Assembly: GCA_013205085.1 (NCBI GenBank)
Contig: JABMLH010000003.1
Coordinates: forward strand, 186,001-250,000
Reading direction: 5' to 3'
DNA from: Microbacteriaceae bacterium VKM Ac-2854
GTDB lineage: Bacteria > Actinomycetota > Actinomycetes > Actinomycetales > Microbacteriaceae
Length of the DNA: 64,000 bases
The translations under genes and the position numbers were made by a program. The notes under the pieces were generated by a model. The model worked only from the letters and a program-made list of their open reading frames with translations, was not told the origin of the DNA and did no database searches. Positions 28,012 through 36,121 of the stretch are shown here, one piece after another (the stretch's first letter is position 1; each line of letters begins with the position of its first letter).

Positions 28012-28539
28012 TCAGGCCGCCTTGATGTACTCGGCGTACGACTTGCGGATCTTGTTCACCTTCGGCAACGCGACGGCGAGGCAGTAGCCCTGACCGGGGT
28101 TCTTCGCGAAGAAGTCCTGGTGATACGACTCGGCCGGGTAGTAGACACCCAGCGGCGAGATCTCCGTCACGACCGACCCTTCCCACCACTCCGACGCGCG
28201 CTCGCGGGCCGCCTCGAACAGCTCGCGCTGCTCCTCGTCGGCGTAGTACATCGCCGAGCGGTACTGCGTGCCGACGTCGTTGCCCTGACGGTTCAGCTGG
28301 CGGGGGTCATGCAGAGTGAAGAACACGTCGAGAATGACCGACTCCGGCACGACCTCCGGATCGAAGGTCACGGCGACGGCCTCCGCGTGGCCGGTGCGAC
28401 CGGTGCAGACCGACTCGTAGTCGGGGTCGACCGTCGAGCCGCCCGTGTATCCGGAGACGACGTCGCTGACGCCGTCGAGAACGCGGTAGACGGCGTCCAG
28501 ACACCAGAAACACCCACCGGCGAGAACGAATGTGCGCAT
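28012..28539 (-). CDS. msrA: Peptide-methionine (S)-S-oxide reductase
   Basis: A 175-residue MsrA that reduces methionine-S-sulfoxide in proteins. Catalytic motif GGCFWCLD has Cys10, with YESVCTGRTGHAEAV, GTQYRSAMY and the C-terminal AESYHQDFFAKNP...Y. ATG 28539 has AAGGAAGTGAG upstream. No MsrB is adjacent. The 216-bp gap to ssb on the same strand shows no gene. Confidence 0.97.
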   Translation of the reverse strand: MRTFVLAGGCFWCLDAVYRVLDGVSDVVSGYTGGSTVDPDYESVCTGRTGHAEAVAVTFDPEVVPESVILDVFFTLHDPRQLNRQGNDVGTQYRSAMYYADEEQRELFEAARERASEWWEGSVVTEISPLGVYYPAESYHQDFFAKNPGQGYCLAVALPKVNKIRKSYAEYIKAA

Positions 28540-28747
28540 GTACAACTCACTTCCTTGTCGCGAACGACGCGCGCGGATCGCCGCGGGCGTCACTGCATCC
28601 AACACCGTCCGCAGGGATCTCATTCCTCCGATCACACCGGAACGGGAGCGAACACGCATTCGATGTCGGTGGTCTCTCCTATCGTTCGAAGCACACCCCA
28701 GGCCGGCGGGTGGACCACACGACGAACCGTCCCGAGGAGGAAGAACC

Positions 28748-28984
28748 ATGAAGCTCTCCAGCATCCACGCCACCCGCATCGCACCGACCGTGACACCCGT
28801 CAACCAGCGGCTCTGGCGCGTCAGCGCGCCGACCGGCGCGGTGCTCGGTCACATCGAGCGCATTGACGACCCCGACGGCGAACGCTTCCGGGCCCGCCGG
28901 CTGCGCGCGGGTCTGCCCAGCGGGGTGAGCATCGGCGAGTTCTGGAACGTCGACGACGCCGCGGAGTGCTTCCGGGTGGCCTAG
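28748..28984 (+). CDS. Small hypothetical protein, 78 aa
   Basis: A 78-residue basic, soluble protein (MKLSSIHATRIAPTV...) with a very strong AGGAGGAAG 5 bp before the ATG, so translation is likely. It has a beta-rich middle (RLWRVSAPTGAVLGHIERID) and a C-terminal helix (FWNVDDAAECFRV). I do not recognise a family. It diverges from msrA. Confidence 0.75.
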   Translation: MKLSSIHATRIAPTVTPVNQRLWRVSAPTGAVLGHIERIDDPDGERFRARRLRAGLPSGVSIGEFWNVDDAAECFRVA

Positions 28985-29064
28985 CGGCCCCGATTCGGCG
29001 GGGATCGGGCCGCGGGCGGCGCGCCGACGCGGTGCTCGAGGCGGTCATGGCTAGGGTTCCGCAC

Positions 29065-30060
29065 ATGCAGTGGTGGAACGAATTCGTGACCTGGCTCCAG
29101 ACCATCGATGGACATCGGTCGATCTTCCTGGGCGCCGTCGTGCTGGTCTCCGTCGTCATCGGCGTGCTGGTGACCGCCGCGGTGGTTCGGGGATCGATCA
29201 AGCGACTGATCGCTCAGCAGCAGCGCGAACTGAAGAACAACGTCGTTGCGACGCTGGTGGACGCAGCCGCCGAGGCCGCGTCCTGGAAGACGCTGCCGGC
29301 GGCGGTTCAGGTGCAGAGCGATCGCGCTTCGGCGCAGGCCGAGACGCTGCTCCGTCTGCTCCCCGTCAAGGGCGCCGGTATCGCGGCCAACTGGGCGGCT
29401 CACGAGTTGGATGCGCTGAAGCGTTCCTCCTCCACGGAGATCGGCGCCACACCCGCGTCCATCACCGACTTCCGTGACCGCCTGATCGAATGGCGCAACA
29501 AGCCCGCTCGCGCGAAGAAGGGCTTCATCACGGATCTCGAGCGATGGAGCTATCTCGACACCGCGACGCCCGAATCCGACCCGGCCGTCGCGATCGCCGC
29601 GGCCGCCACGGAGACGGCGACCCCCTCGAAGACCGCGGCCCCCTCGGAGGCTGCAGCCCCGTCGGAGACCGTGGCCACACAGAAGTCCGCGGTCAGCACG
29701 GAGACCGCCTCCGCCCCTGCAAGCACAACGACGTCCGCCGCGTCGGCTCAGCCCGCGCCGATCGTCGAGAAGACGTCGGCGCAGGCGCAGGAACCCGCCG
29801 TCGCTGCGGCGTCCGCCGAAGCGACGAACTCGGCGCCGTCGACCCTGGTCGCTCCCGAACAGTCGACGATCGCGCTGGCGACCCCGCCCCGACGCGCGAC
29901 GACCGACGAGACCGAGAAGCTTCTCGCCGACGTGGACGCTCTCGAGGTGCGCAACGCGCCGCGGCAGGTCGAGGAGTTCGCTCCGGTGCCGGCCGTGTCC
30001 ACCCCGGAATCCGCACCTCGCCGAGACGACCGTGGCCCGGAGCCGCAGGGAACCCTCTGA
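29065..30060 (+). CDS. Membrane-anchored protein with long Ala/Thr/Ser/Pro tail
   Basis: A 331-residue protein with one TM segment at about residues 18-42 (SIFLGAVVLVSVVIGVLVTAAVV). A conserved-looking cytoplasmic region follows (KRLIAQQQRELKN, WKTLPAAVQVQSD, RLLPVKGAGIAANWAAHEL, FRDRLIEWRNKP). From about residue 180 on it is low-complexity Ala/Thr/Ser/Pro. The layout resembles a Microbacteriaceae family of unknown function. I favour ATG 29065 (MQWWNEFVTW) over ATG 29047. A bidirectional terminator follows. Confidence 0.8.
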   Translation: MQWWNEFVTWLQTIDGHRSIFLGAVVLVSVVIGVLVTAAVVRGSIKRLIAQQQRELKNNVVATLVDAAAEAASWKTLPAAVQVQSDRASAQAETLLRLLPVKGAGIAANWAAHELDALKRSSSTEIGATPASITDFRDRLIEWRNKPARAKKGFITDLERWSYLDTATPESDPAVAIAAAATETATPSKTAAPSEAAAPSETVATQKSAVSTETASAPASTTTSAASAQPAPIVEKTSAQAQEPAVAAASAEATNSAPSTLVAPEQSTIALATPPRRATTDETEKLLADVDALEVRNAPRQVEEFAPVPAVSTPESAPRRDDRGPEPQGTL

Positions 30061-30088
30061 GATCAGCCCGGCCGAGGCCGGGAACGAC

Positions 30089-30118
30089 GAAGGCCCCGAT
30101 CGTTCAATCGGGGCCTTC
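30089..30118. terminator. Bidirectional terminator
   Basis: A perfect 12-bp stem GAAGGCCCCGAT with complement and a 6-base loop. It lies between two convergent genes, the 331-residue membrane protein and the 36-residue protein. Confidence 0.85.
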
Positions 30119-30148
30119 ATCGTTGGATCCGCCGAAGCGGATCGCGTC

Positions 30149-30259
30149 TCAGATGTGTGCGTCTCGTGCGCGTGCGACGCGTCCGATGACCACGGCCACC
30201 GGGACCGCGAGAATCGTCCACGCGACCACGATGCCGCCGACGATGGCAAGTTCCAGCAT
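30149..30259 (-). CDS. 36-residue single-pass membrane protein
   Basis: A short gene not obvious by length. ATG 30259 is preceded by AGGAGGT with 6 bp spacing, one of the best ribosome sites in the window. The product MLELAIVGGIVVAWTI... is a hydrophobic segment of about 24 residues followed by a basic end (RVARARDAHI), as expected for a small inner-membrane protein with its C-terminus in the cytoplasm. It has its own candidate promoter and a terminator 30 bp after the stop. I do not recognise a family. Confidence 0.7.
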   Translation of the reverse strand: MLELAIVGGIVVAWTILAVPVAVVIGRVARARDAHI

Positions 30260-30300
30260 GGTCTACCTCCTGATTACGTCCTTGTAACATGCGGGCAACA

Positions 30301-30315
30301 TTCATCGTAGATGAA
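30301..30315 (-). promoter_or_regulatory. Palindrome over candidate -10 of the 36-aa gene
   Basis: A perfect 6+6 palindrome TTCATC-GTA-GATGAA contains TACGAT on the minus strand, a good -10 match, about 42 bp upstream of the start codon. It could be an operator. A second short palindrome CCGAAT-GCA-ATTCGG lies further upstream near 30390-30405. Confidence 0.35.
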
Positions 30316-30448
30316 CCACACGAGGAAACCGGCATCCGCGCGCACCGAGAACGGGAGATTGCGCGAATGACGCCGATCCGTTATGGACGCCGAATGCAAT
30401 TCGGAGAATTACTCGGATAGACCGAAGGATAAGCGTGGTCGATCGGAG

Positions 30449-30521
30449 TGCCCCCGGCAGGAATCGAACCTGCGACCAAGAGATTAGAAGGCTCCTGCTC
30501 TATCCGCTGAGCTACGGGGGC
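30449..30521 (-). tRNA. tRNA-Arg (TCT)
   Basis: Acceptor GCCCCCG/CGGGGGC with discriminator A. The anticodon loop CTTCTAA gives TCT. The T-arm is CGCAGGTTCGATTCCTGC. The anticodon stem is GGAGC/TCTCT with a G-U pair at the top and a C-U mismatch next to the loop. CCA is not encoded. Confidence 0.93.
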
Positions 30522-30560
30522 GAACGGCAGAGCCACACTACCGCAGCCCTCGGCCGCGGG

Positions 30561-30782
30561 TCAGGCGGCCTGCGCGAGTCCGACGATCCCGACCGCCAGC
30601 GAGAGCACGGCAAGACCGAGGGAGACACCGATCAGGATCGTGTGCACCCGCAGGAACGTCGTCGCTCGTCCTTCGTCGTCCCGCGCACGCGGATCCTTGC
30701 GGACCCGGCGCAGGAAAGGCGGCCAGACGATGGCGTTCCACACGGCGTTGGCGATCAGGACCCAGCAGACGAGAGTAGACAT
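30561..30782 (-). CDS. SCO4848-like small membrane protein
   Basis: A 73-residue protein with two hydrophobic segments: residues 2-22 ([19 protein letters not shown]) and 48-70 ([21 protein letters not shown]), separated by a basic loop containing [12 protein letters not shown]. It resembles a widespread actinobacterial family named after Streptomyces SCO4848; function unknown. It diverges from orn across 64 bp, and tRNA-Arg lies just downstream. Confidence 0.82.
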   Translation of the reverse strand: MSTLVCWVLIANAVWNAIVWPPFLRRVRKDPRARDDEGRATTFLRVHTILIGVSLGLAVLSLAVGIVGLAQAA

Positions 30783-30846
30783 CCTCGCCAGTCTAGAGTT
30801 CCGTCGCAGTGCGGCCGTGTCGGTGGCCGCCGATAGACTGCGGCCC

Positions 30847-31467
30847 ATGAGTAGCGCACCTGATCGCCTTGTCTGGATCGACTGCGAAATGACGGGGCTC
30901 GACCTCGCGGTCGACGAACTCTGCGAGATCGCGGTGATCGTGACCGACTTCGATCTGAACATCCTCGATCCGGGACTGTCCATCGTGATCAAGCCCGACG
31001 ACTCCGCTCTCGCGAACATGGGCGACTTCGTTCGCACCATGCACGAGACGTCCGGTCTGATCACCGAGATCCCGGGCGGCGTGAGCGTGGCCGACGCCGA
31101 GTACCAGGTGCTCGAGTACGTCCTGAAGCACGTACCGAACGAGCAGCACGCTCCCCTTGCCGGAAACACCATCGGCACCGACCGCGCCTTCCTCGCCAAA
31201 TTCATGCCGCGACTCGACAAGCACCTGCACTATCGCAACATCGACGTCTCGACGATCAAGGAGTTGTCGCGTCGCTGGTTCCCGCGGGTGTATTTCAATG
31301 CGCCGAAGAAGAACGGTGGCCACCGCGCGCTGGCGGACATCCGCGAGTCGATCCGCGAGCTGCAGTACTACCGGCAGGCCGCCTTCGTCGCCGCACCCGG
31401 ACCGACCAGCCTCGAGGCGCAGGCCGTCTCGGCCACCGTCGTGTCCGAGTTCGCTCCCGGGATGTAG
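30847..31467 (+). CDS. orn: Oligoribonuclease
   Basis: A 206-residue DEDDh 3'-5' exonuclease that degrades 2-5 nt RNA, including pGpG from c-di-GMP turnover. The motifs are complete: [10 protein letters not shown] (ExoI), [10 protein letters not shown] (ExoII) and [11 protein letters not shown] (ExoIII). Length and start ([19 protein letters not shown]) match Orn. It is followed by tRNA-His. Confidence 0.97.
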   Translation: MSSAPDRLVWIDCEMTGLDLAVDELCEIAVIVTDFDLNILDPGLSIVIKPDDSALANMGDFVRTMHETSGLITEIPGGVSVADAEYQVLEYVLKHVPNEQHAPLAGNTIGTDRAFLAKFMPRLDKHLHYRNIDVSTIKELSRRWFPRVYFNAPKKNGGHRALADIRESIRELQYYRQAAFVAAPGPTSLEAQAVSATVVSEFAPGM

Positions 31468-31515
31468 TACTCTCGTACAGTTGCATCGAGCGGCGAACGC
31501 TACTCGATCAGACAT

Positions 31516-31592
31516 GGTGGGTATAGCTCAGTTGGCAGAGCGCCTGGTTGTGGTCTAGGAGGCCGCGGGTTCGAGCCCCGTTACTCACCCCA
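31516..31592 (+). tRNA. tRNA-His (GTG), CCA encoded
   Basis: Acceptor GTGGGTA/TACTCAC with an extra 5' G at 31516 opposite discriminator C, the histidine identity pair. The anticodon arm is CCTGG-TTGTGGT-CTAGG, giving GTG. A genomic CCA lies at 31590-31592. Confidence 0.95.
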
Positions 31593-31593
31593 C

Positions 31594-31625
31594 GAAGGCC
31601 CGGAATCGAAGGATTCCGGGCCTTC
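31594..31625 (+). terminator. Terminator after tRNA-His
   Basis: A perfect 14-bp stem GAAGGCCCGGAATC with complement and loop GAAG, one base after the tRNA. Confidence 0.85.
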
Positions 31626-31699
31626 GCTCGTCGTGCCGGCCCGAGTTCGAAGCCACGAGCGAGCGAACCCACCGACGAACGATGCAGAGAGGCGCCGCG

Positions 31700-32050
31700 A
31701 TGCTCGATCTGGATGCCGACGCTTTCGAACGCCTCGTCGTCGCCGAACTCGACGAACTCCCCGACGAGATGGTCGACGGCCTGGAGAACGTGATCTTCGT
31801 GGTCGAGGACCGCCCGGAGGACGGCTCTCTCGACCTACTCGGTTTGTACGACGGCGTCGCCCTCACCGAGCGCGATCGCTACGGCTTCGGCGAGATGCCC
31901 GACCGGATCATCCTCTTCCGCGAGCCGCACCTCGCCGCGACGGAGTCGCTCGAGGAACTGCGCGACGAGATCCACGTCACCCTCGTGCACGAGATCGCGC
32001 ACTACTACGGCATCGACGACGAGCGCCTGCACGAACTCGGCTGGGCCTGA
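31700..32050 (+). CDS. Mini-zincin metallopeptidase family protein
   Basis: A 116-residue protein ending in HEIAHYYGIDDERLHELGW. This matches the HExxHxxGxxD zinc motif of the minimal zincin family found in actinobacteria (Acel_2062-like). The N-terminal half (FERLVVAELDELPDEMVDGLENVIFVVED) is the typical partner region. Proteolytic activity is unproven for most members. I use ATG 31700 with AGAGG 7 bp upstream; ATG 31682 lacks a ribosome site. Confidence 0.88.
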   Translation: MLDLDADAFERLVVAELDELPDEMVDGLENVIFVVEDRPEDGSLDLLGLYDGVALTERDRYGFGEMPDRIILFREPHLAATESLEELRDEIHVTLVHEIAHYYGIDDERLHELGWA

Positions 32051-32072
32051 GCGACGGCCGTCGCCGACCGCG

Positions 32073-32570
32073 TCAGTTCGTCAGGATCACGTCGGCCGCG
32101 CCGCGCGGATCGTTCCGGCGAACGTGCTCGCGGAACTGGTCGTCCCAGTCTTCCCAGTGCGCATCGAACAGGCCGCCGTCCCGAGCCAGGGCACGGGCGC
32201 GCCGAACATCGTCGTCGGCCTCGACCCAGATCGACAGCCCCGCCGCGCGTCGATTGGCGGCGGTTGCTGCACCGCAGCCCTCCAGGATCAGGATGCGCGA
32301 GGCATCGACCCGCCGCCAGTCCGCGGGCGTCGAGGCAGCCCAGTTCCAGCGCCGATAGCAGCCGGGGCGTCCTGTACGGATCGGACCGACGAGATGGCGT
32401 TCCGTCTGGGCGCTGCCGGATGCCAAGCCGCCCCAGCCGGGGTAGAGCTCGTCCATCCTGACCAGCGTCGCGGCCCTGCCGAGTTCGCGGGCGAGGGCGG
32501 TCGCGAAGGTGCTCTTCCCGGAGCCGCTGGGACCGTCGATCAGCACGATCCTCACCCGTCCGCCGCGCAT
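32073..32570 (-). CDS. P-loop kinase, uridine-kinase-like
   Basis: A 165-residue P-loop NTPase with Walker A GPSGSGKST near residue 15, a lid-type region and ILILEGCGA as the Walker B-like strand. This is the small nucleoside/uridine kinase-like group annotated in actinobacteria as 'ATP-binding protein'. The start could be ATG 32570 or GTG 32555. It lies 37 bp downstream of ykoC on the same strand and so may be the last gene of the thiamine-riboswitch operon, but nothing in it identifies a thiamine-pathway substrate. Confidence 0.75.
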   Translation of the reverse strand: MRGGRVRIVLIDGPSGSGKSTFATALARELGRAATLVRMDELYPGWGGLASGSAQTERHLVGPIRTGRPGCYRRWNWAASTPADWRRVDASRILILEGCGAATAANRRAAGLSIWVEADDDVRRARALARDGGLFDAHWEDWDDQFREHVRRNDPRGAADVILTN

Positions 32571-32607
32571 GGCTCGCGCAGTCCGTCGCGCGGCCAGATG
32601 CAGTCGA

Positions 32608-33402
32608 TCAGGCAAGGACGAAGCTCCACGTGCCGGCCAGGACCGACACCGTGACGGCCGCCGCCGCGATGGCGACGCCGACGAGCACGAGCCCCGCATC
32701 CCGGCGATGCAGACGGGACGGGCGCGCCCAGCTGCGCTCGGCGGAGGCGCCGAAGCCCTTCGCTTCCATGGCCGTCGCCAGGCGACTCCCCCGGCGGATC
32801 GCGATCACGAGGAGTGCGAACGCTTGCCCGAAGGAGCGCGTCACGACGGCGAGCGGCCCCCGCTGGTCGGCCACGCCGCGCGCTCGGCGCGCCATCGCCA
32901 ACGTGCGCCAATCCTCGGCGAGCAGACCGACGAGGCGGAGTCCGGCGAGCCCTCCGAGGACGAAGCGCGAGGGCAGTCGGAGCACCTGGGCGAGGCCGTC
33001 CGCGAGGTCCGTCGGATCCGTCGTCGCCAGCAGCACGATGCCCGGCAGTCCGATCGCCAGCACACGCAACGCGATCGCGGCGCCGAGTTCGAGCGAGCCC
33101 TCCGTGATGCTGACGAACCAGAACTGCACGAGAGTGGCGCCCGAGTCCTCGCCGTAGAGCACGGTCGTCAGTCCCGCCAGCGGAGCCGCGATCCACAGCG
33201 GCACGGTCCGCAGCCAGAAGACCCGGGCCGCGACCCCGCTCACCGGTAGCAGCAGCAGCTCCAGCCCGAGTGCGACCGCCGCCGACACCCAGTCGATCGA
33301 GAGCAACAAGGCGACGCTGATCAGCAGCGCGACCGCGAGCTTGCCGACGGGGTTCGCTCGCGCGACCGGGCTCGGCGCGATCGACGGCGTCAAGAGGCTC
33401 AT
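32608..33402 (-). CDS. ykoC: ECF transporter transmembrane (T) subunit, YkoC-like
   Basis: A 264-residue membrane protein of the EcfT/CbiQ family. It has about five TM helices and the two ATPase-coupling motifs, ARG in MARRARGVADQ and AKG in MEAKGFGAS. Its ATG overlaps the ykoD stop by 4 bp. With the S subunit YkoE and double ATPase YkoD it forms a thiamine/hydroxymethylpyrimidine importer. Confidence 0.9.
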   Translation of the reverse strand: MSLLTPSIAPSPVARANPVGKLAVALLISVALLLSIDWVSAAVALGLELLLLPVSGVAARVFWLRTVPLWIAAPLAGLTTVLYGEDSGATLVQFWFVSITEGSLELGAAIALRVLAIGLPGIVLLATTDPTDLADGLAQVLRLPSRFVLGGLAGLRLVGLLAEDWRTLAMARRARGVADQRGPLAVVTRSFGQAFALLVIAIRRGSRLATAMEAKGFGASAERSWARPSRLHRRDAGLVLVGVAIAAAAVTVSVLAGTWSFVLA

Positions 33403-34889
33403 CGGAGCACCTCACGCCCGGCGTCCATCACGTGTTCGTGATCCGCCAAGGCTTCGATGAACGCACGGTCGTGACTGACCGCGATGATGGCACGCCCACG
33501 ATCGCGCAATTGCGCGAGCAACTCGACCAGAACGGCCCACGTCCGCCGGTCTTGGCCGAACGTCGGCTCGTCCAGCACGATGACCGACGGTCCGGCCACC
33601 AGGGCAGCGGCCACGGAGAGCCGGCGTTTCTCACCACCGGAGAGGGTGAACGGGTTCGCGTCCGCGAGTCGTTCCAGTCGGAGCTCGTGCAGCATCCGTT
33701 CGGCCGCGGCGATCGCGTCCTGCTCCGGCCACCCCAGGCGGCGCGGTCCGAGCAGTAACTCGTCGCGGACGCGCGGCGTGAGGAACTGGTGCTCCGGTTC
33801 CTGGAACACGGTGGCGATCCTGGCGAGTAGTTGACTCGAGTTCCAGCGGATCGGCTCGGCTCCGATCCCGGCCCTGAGCGCGTCGGAGGCGCGCACCTCG
33901 CCCCCCGCCGGCGGCAGCAGCCCGGCGAGGGTGAGCGCGAAGGTCGATTTGCCGATGCCGTTGGGACCGGTGATCGCGGTGACGTTGCCGGCGAGGAATC
34001 GTGCGTCGAGCCCGGACGCGACCACGTCGGCGGCACGCTTGCCGAAACGGCGGTGGCCCACGGCGAGTCCGATGCTCTCCAACGCGACGCCGCGCGGCTC
34101 GGCGGCGGCACCGACCCGGGCGACCGGAGCCGCGTCGGGCAGCCAGACGCCCGCATCCTCGAGCGCGGAGCGGGCCTCGGTGAGGACGGAGCTCGGCGAG
34201 CCGTCTGCCAGCACCCCGCCGTCGCGATCGAGGACGACGACCCGATCGACGAGGTCGATCCAGACGTCGACACGGTGTTCGATGACGACGAAGCTCGCCC
34301 CCGTGCGCTCCAGAACGCGCGCCACGGCATCACGGACCTCGATCACACCTGCCGGGTCGAGGTTCGCGGTCGGCTCGTCCAGCAGCAGCAACCGCGGCCG
34401 CATCGCGAGCACTCCCGCGAGCGCGAGCCGTTGCTTCTGCCCGCCGGAGAGCGCGCTCGTCGAGCGGTCGAGCGGCACGTCGAGCCCGACGTCGGCGAGC
34501 GCATCGTGCACGCGCGGCCAGATCTGCTCCCGCGCGACGCCGAGGTTCTCGCACGCGAACGCGACGTCGTCGCCGACGCGCGCGAGAACGGCCTGCGTGT
34601 CCGGGTCCTGCAGCACGAGCCCGGCGACCCCGCGTCGCTCGGCGGGATGAGCGCCGTCCAGAGTGAGTTCGCCGAACTCGTCACCCTCCTCCTCTCCGCC
34701 GAGGATGCCCGCCAAGGCGTGCAGAAGTGTGCTCTTGCCCGCCCCGGAGGAACCCAGAAGCAGCACCCGCTCCCCCGGCGCGATGTCGAGATCGAGATCG
34801 CGAACGGCCTGTGTCGAGCGACCGGCGTGCCGCCAGCCCCAGCCACGGGCTCGGACCCGCGCCCCACCAGGGCGATCGGCGGCGGTCAT
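33399..34889 (-). CDS. ykoD: ECF transporter ATPase with two fused cassettes, YkoD-like
   Basis: A 496-residue protein with two complete ABC cassettes in one chain: Walker A GSSGAGKST and GPNGIGKST, signatures LSGGQKQRLAL and LSGGEKRRLSV, and Walker B regions LLLLDEPTANLD and VIVLDEPTFGQD. It powers the adjacent T and S subunits. The fused arrangement is typical of YkoD. It overlaps ykoE by 4 bp at its start. Confidence 0.93.
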   Translation of the reverse strand: MTAADRPGGARVRARGWGWRHAGRSTQAVRDLDLDIAPGERVLLLGSSGAGKSTLLHALAGILGGEEEGDEFGELTLDGAHPAERRGVAGLVLQDPDTQAVLARVGDDVAFACENLGVAREQIWPRVHDALADVGLDVPLDRSTSALSGGQKQRLALAGVLAMRPRLLLLDEPTANLDPAGVIEVRDAVARVLERTGASFVVIEHRVDVWIDLVDRVVVLDRDGGVLADGSPSSVLTEARSALEDAGVWLPDAAPVARVGAAAEPRGVALESIGLAVGHRRFGKRAADVVASGLDARFLAGNVTAITGPNGIGKSTFALTLAGLLPPAGGEVRASDALRAGIGAEPIRWNSSQLLARIATVFQEPEHQFLTPRVRDELLLGPRRLGWPEQDAIAAAERMLHELRLERLADANPFTLSGGEKRRLSVAAALVAGPSVIVLDEPTFGQDRRTWAVLVELLAQLRDRGRAIIAVSHDRAFIEALADHEHVMDAGREVLR

Positions 34890-35539
34890 CGGCTGGCCGC
34901 GCCGGCTCCCTCGACCACCCGTGCACTGCGGCCGGAGGCGAAACGGTTCAACGCGCCCGAGGCGGCGAGAGCCCGGAGGACGAGCCAGGACACCAGCCCG
35001 GCGACCACACCGGAGACGACGGCCGAGACGAAGTAGACCGCCTTGAAGCCGAACTCCAACGCAGCGTAGCTGGTGAAGGTGGTATCCAGGAATCCGACGG
35101 CGACACCCGCGCCGGCGCCGGTCAGCAGCACGACTCCGAGGCGCCAGTTCGCGTAGAGGAACGCGGCGAGCACGATCTCGGCTCCGAGACCTTCGACGAC
35201 GCCCCAGATCAGGGTCGAGAAGCCCCACTGGGTGCCCACGAGCATCGACACCACCGCGGCGATCACCTCGGTGTACAGCGCGGCGCCCGGCTTGCGGATC
35301 ACGATGCCGCCGAGGATACCGGCGAAGAGCCACCCTCCGGCCAGCAGGCCCTCGACGCCGGGCGCGAAGGCGAGCAACAGGCTCAGGGGCGTCCAGGCCT
35401 GGCCCCACGCCCAGAAGATCACGCCGCTGGCGACGCCGATGACGCTGGCCACAACGATGTCGACGACCCGCCACCGGTAGTTGCGGCGGCCGCGGTTCGC
35501 GATCGGCGCCGTGGCGCCCTGAAGAGAAGTGTTCTGCAC
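34886..35539 (-). CDS. ykoE: ECF substrate-binding (S) subunit YkoE, thiamine/HMP
   Basis: A 217-residue membrane S component with five to six TM helices (VVDIVVASVIGVASGVIFWAWG onwards), with features such as WGFSTLIWGVVEGLGAE and DTTFTSYAALEFGFK characteristic of YkoE. It binds thiamine or its HMP moiety. It starts with GTG 35539; the AAAGGG ribosome site lies in a hairpin just after a TPP riboswitch, so expression should fall when TPP is plentiful. First gene of ykoE-ykoD-ykoC. Confidence 0.93.
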   Translation of the reverse strand: MQNTSLQGATAPIANRGRRNYRWRVVDIVVASVIGVASGVIFWAWGQAWTPLSLLLAFAPGVEGLLAGGWLFAGILGGIVIRKPGAALYTEVIAAVVSMLVGTQWGFSTLIWGVVEGLGAEIVLAAFLYANWRLGVVLLTGAGAGVAVGFLDTTFTSYAALEFGFKAVYFVSAVVSGVVAGLVSWLVLRALAASGALNRFASGRSARVVEGAGAASR

Positions 35540-35543
35540 TGTC

Positions 35544-35567
35544 GTGCCCTTTCGGTGAGAGGGGCAC
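35544..35567 (-). promoter_or_regulatory. Ribosome-site-sequestering hairpin of ykoE
   Basis: On the minus strand GTGCCC (35562-35567) pairs with GGGCAC (35544-35549). The 3' arm overlaps the AAAGGG Shine-Dalgarno used by the GTG start at 35539. Placed between the TPP aptamer and the start codon, it looks like the expression platform of a translational off-switch. Confidence 0.6.
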
Positions 35568-35582
35568 GGGTATAAGAGATGT

Positions 35583-35673
35583 GGATGCCTCCCTGCGCTG
35601 GCATGACCCAGATCAGGTTCGACGGTCGAAGGCTCAAAGCCTTCCTCTCAGCCCGGTTTACCGGACTCCCGTG
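35583..35673 (-). promoter_or_regulatory. TPP riboswitch (THI element)
   Basis: Read on the minus strand the segment carries the conserved aptamer blocks in order: a GGGAGTCC 5' strand, CCGGGCTGAGAGG, a variable P3 arm (AAGGCTTTGAGCCTT), ACCGTCGAACCTGATCTGGG and CATGCCAGCGCAGGGAGG. This is an unmistakable thiamine pyrophosphate aptamer. It lies 45 bp upstream of ykoE and controls the importer operon. Confidence 0.95.
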
Positions 35674-35695
35674 TTCGTCAGCAATCATAGACACC

Positions 35696-36085
35696 ATGAC
35701 GTGGTCCGTAATACTGGTTCTCGCCGTTGTGCTCGTGGTGTTGTTGAACATCGTCCTGTGGCAGCGGCGCCGACGGATCCGCCGGGAGCTGCTCACCTAC
35801 GGAACCCGCACCGCCGGGCGCGTGGTGTCGATCGCCTCCGGCGCGCGCGGCGACAAGGCGGCGACCCAGGACGCCGGTCTGTTGATCGTGAGCTACCGAA
35901 CGGCGGACGGGATCGACCGGCGCGCGGTGAAGATGCCCTACCGCCGCGGCGACGCTTGGATGGCGGGTGAACCGGTGTCGGTGCTTTACGACGAGCGCCG
36001 ACCGAACGACAGCGAGCGCGTGCTGGTGGGCTTCGGCCGCACCAGCAAGACCTGGTTCAAGGCGCGGCTGCAGCCGCGCGTCTGA
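35696..36085 (+). CDS. DUF3592-like membrane protein
   Basis: A 129-residue protein with one N-terminal TM helix (residues 3-22, VILVLAVVLVVLLNIVLW) and a basic RRRR stop-transfer. A beta-rich domain follows with RTAGRVVSI, YRTADGIDRRAV and GEPVSVLYDERRPNDSERV, as in DUF3592. Function unknown. The ATG at 35696 has no ribosome site. It begins about 25 bp from the 5' end of the opposing TPP riboswitch, so the two promoters must overlap. Confidence 0.75.
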   Translation: MTWSVILVLAVVLVVLLNIVLWQRRRRIRRELLTYGTRTAGRVVSIASGARGDKAATQDAGLLIVSYRTADGIDRRAVKMPYRRGDAWMAGEPVSVLYDERRPNDSERVLVGFGRTSKTWFKARLQPRV

Positions 36086-36121
36086 GAACCTCCGTACTCG
36101 AAGGTCCGCTCCGGTGGTGCG

